A stretch of DNA of 64,000 nt from Ignavibacteriota bacterium (lineage in GTDB: Bacteria > Bacteroidota > Ignavibacteria > Tepidaquicellales > Tepidaquicellaceae): positions 141,772-205,771 of the forward strand of contig JAPLFJ010000034.1 in the NCBI GenBank assembly GCA_026390735.1, given 5' to 3'. Below are positions 47,012 to 56,536 of the stretch, in pieces (positions within the stretch are counted from its first letter, which is position 1; every line of letters begins with the position of its first letter). The position numbers and the translations under genes are program-made. The notes under the pieces are model-generated. The model was not told the DNA's origin. It saw only the letters and a program-made list of their open reading frames with translations, and made no database searches.

Positions 47012-47965
47012 TCAATCCAAATTCCCTTTTCCTCTATTACAAGAGTAACAAAGAGTTTTAAGATTATCAAAAGTAGTTTCACCACCCTTAGACCATGAAA
47101 TAACATGGTCTATTTCTAGAACATTGTCTTGCGACCAACTACGACCACAAAGTTGACATTTAAATTCATCTCGTTTCATTACACGATATCTTAATCTATC
47201 GGAAACACCTCTTTTGGTTTTATGTTCTATAATTGGATTTTTTGGAATTTTTGGTAAGATATTTGTATTTGGTTTTTCAATATTGGTTTTTACATTTATA
47301 CGTAGAATTATAGGAGTATCAATTGGTTGTAGAAGTGAATTTAATATATTGTCTTTAGTTGAATCTATTGTTACCTCAGATGTTTCATCTTTATTTATAT
47401 ATTCAATAAAACTCTCAAGTGCTTTTCTCCATCCACCAAAATTATGATAATAGCCACTACCTGAATATTTTGAAAATGGTATTTTCATGTCAGAAAAATG
47501 CGGTTGCCTACCCAATTTAATCCAAACTTCTTCAAGGTTTTTAAAGTAATCTTCATCAGATATACTTGGGTGTTCTCTTCTTTTTAGTCCGGCTAATTCT
47601 TTTGCTTTCAGCCAAGATCCAAATCTAGTTTCAAATGTGTTAGAATGATATTTACCGTGTGAATTATATTCATCTCTAGTTATCGAATTTGTCTGTAAAT
47701 CTTTACAAACACGCAGAATATCTTCAATCAATTCATCATCTTTAATTTGAATTTTGGTTTGGCTTTTATTTAGACCTGCTTTAGCTAAAGCATTTAAGAA
47801 ACCATCAAATCGGTAATAGAAGATAGTAAAATTATATTTCCCGTACTTTTTATAGTCTTTTTGAGTTAAAGAGTCTGTATTTAATTGTGAGGCGACTTGT
47901 ATTAAATCATCAATTAATTGTTCATTTGTAATATTTTTAATATCGGGTTTTAATTCATATTTCAT
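47012..47965 (-). CDS. HNH endonuclease with homing-endonuclease-associated repeats
   Basis: A 317-residue nuclease. Three copies of a roughly 55-residue helical repeat (about 14-60, 72-125 and 135-185; pattern LIxDL...L...S.T..DY..YGKY....F..RF..W..AL..AGL) match the homing-endonuclease-associated repeat that binds DNA. The C-terminal HNH domain (265-317) is complete, with zinc pairs CQLCG and CYSC, the ridge EIDHVISWSKGG, and N in FDNLKTLC. It lies 8 bp after the 47974 gene, and codon use in both is more AT-rich than in their neighbours. It may be a solitary mobile nuclease or part of a two-gene defence unit. Confidence 0.88.
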   Translation of the reverse strand: MKYELKPDIKNITNEQLIDDLIQVASQLNTDSLTQKDYKKYGKYNFTIFYYRFDGFLNALAKAGLNKSQTKIQIKDDELIEDILRVCKDLQTNSITRDEYNSHGKYHSNTFETRFGSWLKAKELAGLKRREHPSISDEDYFKNLEEVWIKLGRQPHFSDMKIPFSKYSGSGYYHNFGGWRKALESFIEYINKDETSEVTIDSTKDNILNSLLQPIDTPIILRINVKTNIEKPNTNILPKIPKNPIIEHKTKRGVSDRLRYRVMKRDEFKCQLCGRSWSQDNVLEIDHVISWSKGGETTFDNLKTLCYSCNRGKGNLD

Positions 47966-47973
47966 AATATATA

Positions 47974-48540
47974 TTATACTTTACTTTTTGTTTTATCTTT
48001 TATTCCTTTACTTTTCAACCATGTTATTTCTTTCTCTAGATTATCAATTCTTTTCTTTAGTAACTTGATTTCTTTGCTTGATTGTGGGAGAAGAAAAGCT
48101 TCATAAGGTAAATAATTTGTCCGTCGTTCTTCAATAAAATTACCTTTCTTGTCAAAATATCTTATTTCTGTTTCTCTAATTTCATGGTGAAATGGTGTCA
48201 TTCTTCTGTGATTATTTATCATTGAACCAACTTGTAATACTAGTCCAATTATACCTGCAATAGAACCAGCAATATATAAAATCTCAAGTCCGGTTTCATG
48301 TTCCACAATTATAATATTTTGTTCGCCATATGAAATATTATATGCAACTCCATTCATAACGTTTCCAATACTTTTAATTTCAAGACCCTCAATATTCTTT
48401 AATTTATCAAGTAATTCATTATAAGATTCATGGTCTCGGATTTCTCTATATTTAAGAGAAACTAAATTGTTGGGTTTTGCCTTTAGATACTTAGAACATT
48501 CATTGAATTTTTGCTCGAAATATTTTTTATCTCCATTCAT
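47974..48540 (-). CDS. Unknown protein with a central membrane segment and coiled coil
   Basis: A 188-residue protein I do not recognise. Residues 1-85 form a soluble alpha/beta region (NNLVSLKYREIRDHESYNELLDKL). A hydrophobic segment follows at about 90-112 (LEILYIAGSIAGIIGLVLQVGS), then a basic patch with HHE, and a C-terminal coiled coil (155-185, SKEIKLLKKRIDNLEKEITWLKSKG). It is encoded 8 bp ahead of the HNH nuclease gene on the same strand and shares its AT-rich codon use, so the two probably belong together. A membrane-linked sensor or an immunity-type partner for the nuclease is conceivable, but nothing in the sequence proves it. Confidence 0.75.
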   Translation of the reverse strand: MNGDKKYFEQKFNECSKYLKAKPNNLVSLKYREIRDHESYNELLDKLKNIEGLEIKSIGNVMNGVAYNISYGEQNIIIVEHETGLEILYIAGSIAGIIGLVLQVGSMINNHRRMTPFHHEIRETEIRYFDKKGNFIEERRTNYLPYEAFLLPQSSKEIKLLKKRIDNLEKEITWLKSKGIKDKTKSKV

Positions 48541-48624
48541 AATTAATTCAATTGATAATGATTTATAATGATTTTTGTTATAATAATATACTTATAACTA
48601 ATACTTTCTTCTATATAAAAAACA

Positions 48625-48653
48625 AATATCCTCCCAAAGTTCAGGAGGATATT
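48625..48653 (-). terminator. Rho-independent terminator after the 48723 gene
   Basis: A perfect 10-bp stem (AATATCCTCC/GGAGGATATT) with a 9-nt loop, followed by a T-rich run on the minus strand. Confidence 0.85.
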
Positions 48654-48722
48654 CGCAAGCGTATTGAGAAAACTTTTTGATTCATCGCTGTTTGCTAAGC
48701 CAAACAGAGATGTACTGATATT

Positions 48723-49370
48723 TTACTGCACAAACCTTTCTACAGGCTCGGTGAAGTTATACAGACTGATTTTGTTTGCTTCGGGACTTGTTGCGGCGGA
48801 TTTGAACATATACTTGTGTCCGCTTTTTAGTCCTGTGATTAAGCCTGTTGTTTTTGAAAAGAGTTTGCTTAGCCATTCTGAATCGTTTGACGGGGGCGGA
48901 GTGCCATCTGTTACGTCGTAGTATAGCACTATGTAGCCCGTTGATTTTTCAACACCGCTATTTTCAACTGTTACTGTTCCCGGGTCGATTCCGTCTGACA
49001 CTTTAAAAGATTTCGGCTGTTCTAAAATTCCGATTGGTGCTGGTACCTTTGTTAACGGATAGCCTGAACCTTCAAGTTTTACCAAATCGCCATTGGCAAC
49101 TAAGTTTACGTAATTGCCATTTTCCGTCAGCATACCTTCCAGTATTTTTCGCTTGGCGTTTTTAATGGCTGTGTCCTGTTTCGTACCGTCTTTTGATTTT
49201 ACGAGTGCAGTGGAGTAATCCAGAATTCCTACTTTTAATGCCGGCATTAGAACAGGCGGCGTTGGAAAGTCGGGATTAGTGGCCAGTTTATCGTAAATCA
49301 ATTGTGCAACTTCGGTTAGGTCGTTGTCTTTGACGTTTTGAAAATTGATGATAGCTTTTTGTAGTTTCAT
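48723..49370 (-). CDS. Fibronectin type III-like protein of unknown function
   Basis: A 215-residue protein without a signal peptide. The N-terminal part (MKLQKAIINFQNVKDNDLTEVAQLIYDKLATN, then AKRKILEGMLTENGNYVNLVANGDL) and the phrase VPAPIGILEQPKSFKVSDG are typical of a small family common in Bacteroidota, whose members end in a fibronectin III-like beta domain (about residues 120-213: TVTVENSGVEKSTGYIVLYYDV, LKSGHKYMFKSAATSPEA). Its function is not known. It is monocistronic with its own terminator. Confidence 0.8.
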   Translation of the reverse strand: MKLQKAIINFQNVKDNDLTEVAQLIYDKLATNPDFPTPPVLMPALKVGILDYSTALVKSKDGTKQDTAIKNAKRKILEGMLTENGNYVNLVANGDLVKLEGSGYPLTKVPAPIGILEQPKSFKVSDGIDPGTVTVENSGVEKSTGYIVLYYDVTDGTPPPSNDSEWLSKLFSKTTGLITGLKSGHKYMFKSAATSPEANKISLYNFTEPVERFVQ

Positions 49371-49850
49371 AAGGGTTTATCCTTTTCTGCTTTGCTATAC
49401 AGAGCATTTAAATTGTTAATAAATGTAACGATAAAACTTACTACAACAATTTTAAGTATTTTAAAATTAAAAGTCAAGATATTTTATGAAATATGTGACA
49501 AAAAACTAAAATAATGCTTCGGTGTGCGTTTAAAATATTTCCGGGAATCTGCAAAACCCCGAAAATAGCCTATAAATGATGTTTTAGTTGATTTTTTGAC
49601 ATAATCTAAGGTTAGATTACTCCATTATAGGGTTAAATTATTCCATTTTAGGGTTAGATTGCTCCATTTTAGGGTTAGATTATTCCATTTTAGGGTTAGA
49701 TTACTCTATTTTAGGGTTAGATTGCTCCAATGTTGTATTATTTTGTTCTATTTTAATGCTGAAATGCTTTAATATAGTACAAATAAATAGGGATGTAACA
49801 TTGAAATTCAACTTTTCAGTACATAAATAAAAGAAACTACCCGTCTTACT
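49371..49850. other. Non-coding region with a 21-bp tandem repeat
   Basis: 480 bp between the 48723 and dnaB genes. No gene is seen. The central part is the 49609-49734 repeat; the rest is plain AT-rich DNA that should contain the promoter of the 48723 gene. Confidence 0.7.
49609..49734. repeat. 21-bp tandem repeat, six units
   Basis: Six units, each exactly 21 bp, with consensus GGGTTAGATT-RCTCCATTTTA. Units differ mainly at the position pair following GATT and in the first and last units. Confidence 0.92.
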
Positions 49851-51302
49851 TTAAAACGGACTATCCCCTCCGCCATATTCCGAAGGTACATCAAGCTGTG
49901 GTTCTTTGCTCTTGTCCTCAAACCTGGTAAACTCTTCCAGAAATACAAGGTCGAAACTTCCCGGAGGGCCGTTCCTCTGCTTGCCGATTGTGATTTCCGA
50001 TTTTCTTCTGATTTCGTCGTACTTCGGGTCTTCTTTATTCGGTCTTGAAACTAAAAATTCTCTGTGAATGAAGATTACCACGTCTGCGTCCTGCTCGATT
50101 GCGCCTGATTCTCTTAAATCCGATAGCTGTGGTTTCTTTTCTTTCTTCTGTTCAATTCCGCGGTTAAGCTGTGCTGCAGCAACGACAGGTATGTTAAGTT
50201 CTTTTGCGAGTGCTTTTAAACTTCTTGATACGTGTGCTACTTCAAGGTCTCTTCTTTCGTAACTTCCTTCACCCTTCAGCAACTGCAGATAGTCAACAAC
50301 AACCATATCTATATCTTCTTCGTATTTCAGCCTTCTTGCTTTTGCCCTTAATTCGAGCACGTTCATTTCACTCGTATCATCTATGAATAATTTCACTTTC
50401 AGTTTATCCAGACAGTTTACAACTCTTGCCCATTCTTCATTCGATGTTCTTCCGCTCTTTAATTTCTGTCCGTCAACTCTCGCTTCTATGGAAATTAACC
50501 TTGTAATAATTTCCATCTTAGTCATTTCAAGAGAAAAGAATGCAATCTTATAACCCTTCAAGGCAGCATTCCTGGCTATGTTCAGCGTCAGTGCTGTCTT
50601 TCCGTGCGATGGTCTTCCTGCCATAATAATCAATTCCGATTTCTGGAATCCCAAAGTCAGGTCATCCAGCCAGAAATATCCCGTCGGAACACCCGGCAGA
50701 TTCTTCTTATCCGAGTCACGCCTCGAACCTAACTGGTCAACTACGTTCTTTATCTCTTCCTCAACTGACACAACTCTTTTCTTTGAAAATGATTCCGAAG
50801 TGTCGAGTATATCTTTCGATGCATCAGCAAGTATCTTATAAGGTTCTGCAGCAGGATTAAAACAACCGCCAAGTATTTCCGAAGAAATGTGTATCAAATC
50901 CCTCAGCACAAACTTTTCATATATTATTCTCGCATACTGTTTTGCATTGGCAGATGATGAAGTGCTTTCTGTTATGTTTAAAATGTATTCCACACCTCCC
51001 ACAGCCTCAAGTTTACCCATTCTCTTCAGTTCTTCAATCACTGTCATTCCGTCCATTGCTTCGTTACGGTTATCAATCCTTATCATCGCTTCAAGAATCG
51101 TACTGTGTGCCGTCCTGTAAAAGAACTCAGGCCTTAGAATTACAACAATATCAGAGAACACCATATTGTCCAGCAATATTGCTCCCAGTACCTGTACTTC
51201 TAATTCTAATGCATTCGGTGGCATTTTGCCGCCGTATTCCTGCGCCGTATCTTCGTTGACACGGTTTAACTTCTTCTTTTCGTTACTTTTTCTCTTTATC
51301 AT
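49851..51302 (-). CDS. dnaB: Replicative DNA helicase
   Basis: Hexameric helicase that unwinds DNA at the replication fork. The N-terminal DnaB domain (LELEVQVLGAILLDN, about 30-135) leads to the RecA-like motor: Walker A GRPSHGKTALTLN, H2 DIDMVVVDYLQLLKG, and the arginine-finger region EQDADVVIFIHRE. Length (483) is standard, and there is no intein. Its start overlaps the end of the uracil-DNA glycosylase gene by 20 bp, so the two are coupled. It is a host-type DnaB, unrelated to the phage genes at the right end. Confidence 0.97.
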   Translation of the reverse strand: MIKRKSNEKKKLNRVNEDTAQEYGGKMPPNALELEVQVLGAILLDNMVFSDIVVILRPEFFYRTAHSTILEAMIRIDNRNEAMDGMTVIEELKRMGKLEAVGGVEYILNITESTSSSANAKQYARIIYEKFVLRDLIHISSEILGGCFNPAAEPYKILADASKDILDTSESFSKKRVVSVEEEIKNVVDQLGSRRDSDKKNLPGVPTGYFWLDDLTLGFQKSELIIMAGRPSHGKTALTLNIARNAALKGYKIAFFSLEMTKMEIITRLISIEARVDGQKLKSGRTSNEEWARVVNCLDKLKVKLFIDDTSEMNVLELRAKARRLKYEEDIDMVVVDYLQLLKGEGSYERRDLEVAHVSRSLKALAKELNIPVVAAAQLNRGIEQKKEKKPQLSDLRESGAIEQDADVVIFIHREFLVSRPNKEDPKYDEIRRKSEITIGKQRNGPPGSFDLVFLEEFTRFEDKSKEPQLDVPSEYGGGDSPF

Positions 51303-52104
51303 ATTCGCTTCTGAATAGTTGAACGTCTTCCCAGGTCGGTTTTTTCCAGTTTGGGTTTCTTAAAAGTGCTGCGGGATGGTACGTTACCATCACCTTTACT
51401 TCTGTGTTTCCGAACGTAATGTTGTAAAACTTTCCGCGCATCTTGCCAAGCGGCTCTTTCACTCTTAGCATCGTCTGTCCAGCAAAAGTACCTACGCATA
51501 GTATCAGTTTCGGCTTTATTAATTCTATCTGCTTTATTAAATACGGTTCACACTTTGATATTTCTTCTGGATTCGGATTCCTGTTATCAGGTGGTCTGCA
51601 TTTAAGTATGTTGCAGATGAATATATCCTCTCTCGAAAAGTTTATTGCCTTTAGTATATCTGTTAATAACTTTCCTGCCCTGCCAATAAACGGCAATCCC
51701 TGCTCGTCTTCATCCGCACCGGGCGCCTCGCCTATTACCATCACGTCTGCGTTAGGGTTTCCTGTTCCGTACACAAAATTCTTTCTTGTCTTTCCAAGAC
51801 TGCATTTTTCGCATTTGTTAATCTTCGGTTCAAGTTCCCCTATGCTCGCGGCTTCCATCCATTCTTCTTTTAATAATGTGCTCGGGATTGCTTCCCTTAC
51901 TATGTTATCACTCACAATTTTCTCCTTGTATTCTGTGGCATGATTATCAATCATAATCTTTACCTTTAATTCTTCAATATCAGTATTCTCGTCAGGGACT
52001 TCAAGGTCATACTCAACCAGTGAATCTGCCGATACAACAAATCCCTTCTTCTTCTGAACATACTTCAGATAATTTATACTGTCCTCAATTAATTTTCTCT
52101 TCAA
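51283..52104 (-). CDS. Family 4 uracil-DNA glycosylase (4Fe-4S)
   Basis: Base-excision repair enzyme that removes uracil from DNA. The family-4 core occupies residues 85-270. The four cluster cysteines are visible: KCEKC at the domain start (CxxC), then the Cys in NILKCRPP and the one in ISKCEPYL. The active-site motif is [17 protein letters not shown], and [13 protein letters not shown] is the second motif. The first 85 residues are an extension without recognisable motif, common in bacterial homologues. It overlaps dnaB by 20 bp and sits upstream of it, probably in one transcript. Confidence 0.94.
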   Translation of the reverse strand: MKRKLIEDSINYLKYVQKKKGFVVSADSLVEYDLEVPDENTDIEELKVKIMIDNHATEYKEKIVSDNIVREAIPSTLLKEEWMEAASIGELEPKINKCEKCSLGKTRKNFVYGTGNPNADVMVIGEAPGADEDEQGLPFIGRAGKLLTDILKAINFSREDIFICNILKCRPPDNRNPNPEEISKCEPYLIKQIELIKPKLILCVGTFAGQTMLRVKEPLGKMRGKFYNITFGNTEVKVMVTYHPAALLRNPNWKKPTWEDVQLFRSEYDKEKK

Positions 52105-52471
52105 CTCGAAATGTATAATATGGTTAATACCAATAATTGCTTAAAATATCATAATAATATTTTAACATAAAGTCCAAAATAACCCGAACCTGAAAAAATA
52201 TAAAGAATACTTAAAAACAGCAAATTTCCCTGCATCAATTCACTGTACTGAAAATTCCCCTGTTTTCGTATTACGCATTTTCCGGTATAAACCTCAGTAT
52301 GTCGTACATAAAACGAAAAATACGGCCTGTATCGTTTCAGTATACTTTAAGTATAGTTTAAGTATGAAATTAGTACCTAACTGGCCTCAAACCGGTATCC
52401 TGAATAAAACTACCATACTTTCGCATATTATATTACACAAATAATATCTAACATTAAGAAATTTAACCATT
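52105..52471. other. Divergent non-coding region
   Basis: 367 bp between divergently transcribed genes. It must contain promoters for the UDG-dnaB unit and the phzF-like gene, but no clear consensus is visible. A short 11-bp-period repeat lies at 52341-52373. Confidence 0.6.
52341..52373. repeat. 11-bp tandem repeat, three units
   Basis: TATACTTTAAG, TATAGTTTAAG and TATGAAATTAG, followed by a decayed fourth unit starting TACC. Confidence 0.7.
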
Positions 52472-53257
52472 ATGAACATTAAAATATTTCAGGCAGATGC
52501 TTTTACCGATAAACTATTCGGGGGCAATCCTGCCGCTGTATGCGTACTCGACAAATGGCTCGATGATTCCCTGATGCAGAATATCGCACTGGAAAATAAC
52601 CTCTCCGAAACTGCTTTCCTCGTTAAGATAGACGATGTTTATGAGATTCGGTGGTTCACTCCAACGGTCGAAGTTGACCTTTGCGGACACGCAACTCTCG
52701 CATCATCACATATACTTTTCAGTTTCTATGAACAGGACAAATCTGAACTTGTCTTCCATTCCCTCAGAAGCGGTACTCTGAAAGTGAGAAAGAATAACGG
52801 TAAACTGACTCTCGATTTCCCTGCCGATACATACCGCAAAGTTGAACATCACATAAAACTTTACGAGTCAATCGGTATTGACGCAAACGAATGTTACCTG
52901 GGCAAGACCGACTATATGCTCGTGTACAACACAGAAGAGGAAATTAAAAACATTACACCCGATTTCGGTAAGATGGCAAAACTTGATGCACGCGGAGTAA
53001 TCGTCACTGCCAGGGGCAATGATGTTGATTTTGTATCGAGGTTCTTCGGACCGCAGGTGGGTGTTAACGAAGACCCCGTAACAGGTTCTGCACACACATC
53101 ATTAACTCCTTACTGGGCGGGAAAACTCGGGAAGAATAAATTAACAGCAGTACAGTTGTCAGAAAGAAAAGGTTTTCTTGAATGCGAACTTAAAGGAGAC
53201 AGAGTTGAAATAAGCGGATACGCAGTTACATACTTAACAGGTGAAATTATTGTTTAA
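52472..53257 (+). CDS. PhzF family isomerase/epimerase
   Basis: PhzF-fold protein (diaminopimelate-epimerase-like two-domain barrel). The N-terminus IFQADAFTDKLFGGNPAAVCVL and the catalytic glutamate in LENNLSETAFLVK (about residue 45) match the family, as do TPTVEVDLCGHATLASSH and the late VNEDPVTGSAHTSLTPYWA. Length (261) is typical. No phenazine genes are nearby, so it is more likely a general isomerase of unknown substrate. The next gene begins 17 bp after its stop and is likely cotranscribed. Confidence 0.94.
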   Translation: MNIKIFQADAFTDKLFGGNPAAVCVLDKWLDDSLMQNIALENNLSETAFLVKIDDVYEIRWFTPTVEVDLCGHATLASSHILFSFYEQDKSELVFHSLRSGTLKVRKNNGKLTLDFPADTYRKVEHHIKLYESIGIDANECYLGKTDYMLVYNTEEEIKNITPDFGKMAKLDARGVIVTARGNDVDFVSRFFGPQVGVNEDPVTGSAHTSLTPYWAGKLGKNKLTAVQLSERKGFLECELKGDRVEISGYAVTYLTGEIIV

Positions 53258-53274
53258 TACTTAAATTTACGGTG

Positions 53275-53562
53275 ATGAAAATTATTGCGATTGAAAAAGT
53301 TATTCTCGGAGTGAGTCCTGAAGATATTAAACCTTACCTCGTTGAAGAAACTAAAAAAGTCTGGGAGTTCTATCAACTCGGATTAATCAGGGAAATATAC
53401 TTTACTGAAAACAACGATGCTATACTGATTCTCGAAGCAAAGGATAAGGAAGAAGCTCTTGGTATTATAAGGCAGTTGCCGCTGGTTCAGAATAACTTAA
53501 TTGAATTTGTTATAAACGAACTGCACCCTTACAGAGGATACGCAAGACTGTTCGGGGATTAG
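53275..53562 (+). CDS. Small ferredoxin-fold protein (muconolactone-isomerase/YciI-like)
   Basis: A 95-residue protein starting MKIIAIEKVILGVSPEDI; a GTG one codon earlier is possible. The beta-alpha-beta pattern with EETKKVWEFYQLGLIREIYFTENNDAILILEAKDKEEALGIIRQLPL fits a dimeric alpha-beta barrel of the type seen in muconolactone isomerases and YciI proteins. The conserved WxFYxxGxIRE segment is the best-preserved part. The role is unknown; its position behind phzF suggests a shared small-molecule pathway. Confidence 0.8.
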   Translation: MKIIAIEKVILGVSPEDIKPYLVEETKKVWEFYQLGLIREIYFTENNDAILILEAKDKEEALGIIRQLPLVQNNLIEFVINELHPYRGYARLFGD

Positions 53563-53565
53563 GAA

Positions 53566-54783
53566 TTATTTTTTATACCTGTCGAGTATTTTGTTTGAAA
53601 GCTCAGACTTCTGCATTATAGGAAGTTCTATCACTGAGGTTCTGTCTATAAGGGTTGCTACGTTGGTGTCTGTTCCAAAACCCGCACCCTTGACTTTAGG
53701 ATTGTTTAGCACTACTAAATCAAGTTTCTTGTTCTTCATCTTACTTTTCGCATTTTCTACACCATTATCAGTCTCGAGCGCAAACCCGTATAATTTGTAT
53801 CCCTTCTTGTTCTTTCCAAGATAAGCGAGTATGTCCGTTGTCTTCTCAAGTTCTAACGAATAATTCTTTCCCGTCTGCTCTTTCTTAAGTTTATTCTCAG
53901 CCACTTTCTTCGGCCTGAAATCACTCACTGCCGCAGACATAATAACCAGTTTCTTTCCTTGTACATTCTTCTTCACTGCATCGAACATTTCTTCGCTCGT
54001 TTCAACATCAATTCTCTTTACCCTGTCATCTGTCTTTAAAGACGTCGGGCCTGTTATCAGAGTAACTTCAGCACCTCTTAAACATGCTGCACGTGCAAGT
54101 TCAAAACCCATTTTGCCCGATGAATAATTTGAAATGTACCTTACCGCATCAACAGGCTGCCTTGTCGGGCCTGCCGTTATAAGTATCTTCTCACCCGCTA
54201 AATCTTTTTCATAAAACTGCTCTTCAACAAACGCGTAAATCTCTTCGGGTTCGGGCATCTTTCCCATTCCATAAAGTCCGCTCGCAAGTTCACCAACCAC
54301 AGGGTCTAATACAACGTAACCGTCTTTCTTAAGCGCTGATAAGTTTCTTTGCGTTGCTTTATTTTTGTACATATCTTCGTCCATAGTAGGAACGAGCACC
54401 ACAGGACATCTTGCGGCGAGTACTGATGATAAAAGGAAGTTGTCCGAAATGCCTGCATTAATCTTTGCCATTGTGTTTGCAGTTGCAGGAGCAAGCACAA
54501 ACATATCAGCCCACATTCCGTTGCTGATGTGCCAGGTACCTGCATTAACTGTTTCCGATTTTGATAAATCGCCTTCGGGAAACATGTTTATGATAACGGG
54601 ATTCTGTGATAATACGGAAAGTGTTAAAGGTGAAACAAACTGCACGGCAGAAGGTGTCATTATTACACGGACTTCTGCACCTGCCTTTTTGAATAGTCTT
54701 ACAAGGTTACAGACCTTATAAGCGGCTATGCCGCCGCTTATACCGACTATTATTTTCCTGCCCTTTAACATTTCACTTTGCAA
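53566..54783 (-). CDS. coaBC: Bifunctional phosphopantothenoylcysteine decarboxylase / phosphopantothenate--cysteine ligase
   Basis: Two consecutive steps of coenzyme A synthesis: joining 4'-phosphopantothenate with cysteine (C-terminal CoaB) and decarboxylating the product (N-terminal CoaC, FMN-dependent). The CoaC part (8-185) shows GISGGIAAYKVCNLVRLFKKAGAEVRVIMT, His in AGTWHISNG, and VPTMDEDMYKN. The CoaB part (190-400) has ILITAGPTRQPVDAVRYISNYSSGKMGFELA and the KxKK loop near ENKLKKEQTG. Length (405) is normal. It is last in the yicC-gmk-rpoZ-coaBC unit and converges on the 53275 gene with a 3-bp gap. Confidence 0.97.
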   Translation of the reverse strand: MQSEMLKGRKIIVGISGGIAAYKVCNLVRLFKKAGAEVRVIMTPSAVQFVSPLTLSVLSQNPVIINMFPEGDLSKSETVNAGTWHISNGMWADMFVLAPATANTMAKINAGISDNFLLSSVLAARCPVVLVPTMDEDMYKNKATQRNLSALKKDGYVVLDPVVGELASGLYGMGKMPEPEEIYAFVEEQFYEKDLAGEKILITAGPTRQPVDAVRYISNYSSGKMGFELARAACLRGAEVTLITGPTSLKTDDRVKRIDVETSEEMFDAVKKNVQGKKLVIMSAAVSDFRPKKVAENKLKKEQTGKNYSLELEKTTDILAYLGKNKKGYKLYGFALETDNGVENAKSKMKNKKLDLVVLNNPKVKGAGFGTDTNVATLIDRTSVIELPIMQKSELSNKILDRYKK

Positions 54784-54785
54784 AA

Positions 54786-55076
54786 CTATTTGGAGTCTCT
54801 GTACCTGAAACTTATTTTGTCATCCATCAATTCTTCGATTGCCTGAATCGTTGGTTTTGTTTTGTGTTCAAATTCAACCGATAAATTTAATTTATCCTGG
54901 TTTGTACCTGAATCGTCATCTGTTTCTTTCAGGAGCACCGGCTCTAATCTCTGAGCAATTTCGATTCTCAACTCGTCATTTATCTGTCTTGCTCTTTTTG
55001 ATACTACGACTGTTGCTTCGTAAATATTCTCAGCACATTTTTCGTAAGTTGTTAAATCAACTGTTTTGATTGCCAT
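54786..55076 (-). CDS. rpoZ: RNA polymerase subunit omega
   Basis: Omega subunit, which helps assemble and stabilise RNA polymerase around beta'. The 96-residue protein has the short helical core (YEATVVVSKRARQINDELR, then TIQAIEELMDDKISFRY) in the arrangement seen in Bacteroidota/Chlorobi omega proteins. Its location between gmk (6 bp upstream) and coaBC (2 bp downstream) is the classic bacterial order and strongly supports the call. Confidence 0.92.
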   Translation of the reverse strand: MAIKTVDLTTYEKCAENIYEATVVVSKRARQINDELRIEIAQRLEPVLLKETDDDSGTNQDKLNLSVEFEHKTKPTIQAIEELMDDKISFRYRDSK

Positions 55077-55082
55077 TTTGTT

Positions 55083-55640
55083 TTAATCCTTTATATGTTT
55101 ATTAATAATATTTTTTGATTCTTCTACCGCTACGCTTAATTCGTCATTGTTAACAATAAAATCAAACTTGTCTTTCAATGTCATTTCAAAATCTATCCTT
55201 GCAATTCTTTTATCCAGGTCTGCCTGTGTCTCCGTTGCCCGTAACTTAAGCCTCTGTATTATCGCATTCTTGCTCGGCGGATTCACAAATATCAACACAG
55301 CCTTTTCCTTATAAATTCTCTTTATCGAAAGCGCTCCCTTAACGTCCATATCGAACACCATGCACTTCCCCGCTGACAGGCACTTGTCAACTTCACTCTT
55401 TAACGTGCCGTAATAATTGTTGTCGTATATAAGTTCATACTCCACAAACGCATCATTCTTTATCCTGTCTTCAAAATCTTCTTTCTTTATAAAGAAATAA
55501 TCCCTGCCGTCAGTTTCTACATCCCTTTTCTTCCTCGTTGTTGCAGAAATAGAGAACATAAAATCAGGATATGCCTTAAGGATTTCCTTAACTACTGTCG
55601 TCTTACCGCTTCCCGATGGCGCTGAAAATACGAATAACAT
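55083..55640 (-). CDS. gmk: Guanylate kinase
   Basis: Phosphorylates GMP to GDP with ATP. The P-loop [16 protein letters not shown] lies at residues 6-21. The GMP-binding region ([29 protein letters not shown]) and [32 protein letters not shown] are complete. Length (185) is slightly shorter than usual but includes the lid and C-terminal helix. It is tightly spaced between yicC (2 bp) and rpoZ (6 bp). Confidence 0.98.
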   Translation of the reverse strand: MLFVFSAPSGSGKTTVVKEILKAYPDFMFSISATTRKKRDVETDGRDYFFIKKEDFEDRIKNDAFVEYELIYDNNYYGTLKSEVDKCLSAGKCMVFDMDVKGALSIKRIYKEKAVLIFVNPPSKNAIIQRLKLRATETQADLDKRIARIDFEMTLKDKFDFIVNNDELSVAVEESKNIINKHIKD

Positions 55641-55642
55641 GC

Positions 55643-56527
55643 CTATTCTATGTTTTGGATTTGTTCGCGGATTTTTTCCAACTCTTCTTTTAAGAGTGAA
55701 ACCTTTTGTGATATCACTGCATCCGATGCTTTCGAGGCGATTGTGTTTATTTCCCTGTTCATCTCCTGCAGTAAGAAATTCAGCCGTCTTCCGACATTCT
55801 CATTCGAATTCACGCTGTCCCTGAAGAACTCAATGTGGCTTTTCAGTCTTACACATTCTTCGGTAATATCCATTCTTTCTGTCAATAATGCAAGTTCAAA
55901 CTCAAGTCTTTTCTCGTCTATCACATTCCTGTCAGTAAGGTATACATTCAGTTTTTCGTTGAATACTCTCTTCTCTTCCTGTATACGTTCTTTGCTCAGT
56001 TCTGCTATCTTCTTCGATTCCGAGTCAAGCACTTCTATTCTTTCCAGTATGTCTTTTTCAAGGAAAGCACCTTCGCGGCTCTTCATCTCAAACAGGTCTT
56101 CCAGTGCCAGCTTTATTAATTTTGTTATAAGTGTAAATTCTTCTTCATCAACTGCATCTTCGTTGTCTTTCAGGAAATAGTCTGAGAATGAAAGTATATG
56201 TTCAAGCTTTATCTTTTCCTTTGAATTAAACTTCTTCTTTATCTTCTTTAATATATCAATCTGCGTTTTTAAACTTGCTTCATCGAGTACTATAGACGCA
56301 TTACTGGAAATGTCAGATGTGTCAAGGCTTATAAGTAAGCTTATCTTTCCTCTCGAAATTTTCTGCTTTATAATTTCACGTATTTCATATTCCTTCGTGT
56401 ATATGTGCTTCGGACATTTCAACAGAACCTCCGAGAACCTGCTGTTTACAGACCTCAGTTCTATTAAATATTTTACCCCGTTCCTTATTTCCTCGGCTTT
56501 GCCGTAACCCGTCATGCTTATAAGCAT
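55643..56527 (-). CDS. YicC family endoribonuclease-like protein
   Basis: YicC/YloC family protein; a homologue has been reported as an endoribonuclease. The protein (294 residues) begins [40 protein letters not shown], the family's defining N-terminal signature, and ends with the conserved [39 protein letters not shown]. Most of the middle is charged helix and coiled coil. It leads into gmk with a 2-bp gap, the usual yicC-gmk-rpoZ order. Confidence 0.95.
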   Translation of the reverse strand: MLISMTGYGKAEEIRNGVKYLIELRSVNSRFSEVLLKCPKHIYTKEYEIREIIKQKISRGKISLLISLDTSDISSNASIVLDEASLKTQIDILKKIKKKFNSKEKIKLEHILSFSDYFLKDNEDAVDEEEFTLITKLIKLALEDLFEMKSREGAFLEKDILERIEVLDSESKKIAELSKERIQEEKRVFNEKLNVYLTDRNVIDEKRLEFELALLTERMDITEECVRLKSHIEFFRDSVNSNENVGRRLNFLLQEMNREINTIASKASDAVISQKVSLLKEELEKIREQIQNIE

Positions 56528-56536
56528 AGTATTATA

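Noticed and set aside
46876..47106. Two opposite 70-residue frames between the GNAT and HNH genes
   Set aside because: Both arise from the same inverted-repeat stretch and overlap the HNH gene end; no family or start signal.
49609..49734. TTAGGG motifs resembling telomere or CRISPR repeats
   Set aside because: Units are contiguous 21-mers without spacers, so it is not a CRISPR array, and the TTAGGG match is a by-product of the repeat unit in a bacterial chromosome.
49851..51302. dnaB as part of the phage element
   Set aside because: It lies 7 kb outside the attachment scar, is coupled to a host repair gene and has host-like composition.
51299..51499. 66-codon frame in the UDG gene
   Set aside because: Out-of-frame shadow inside the conserved C-terminal half of the glycosylase.
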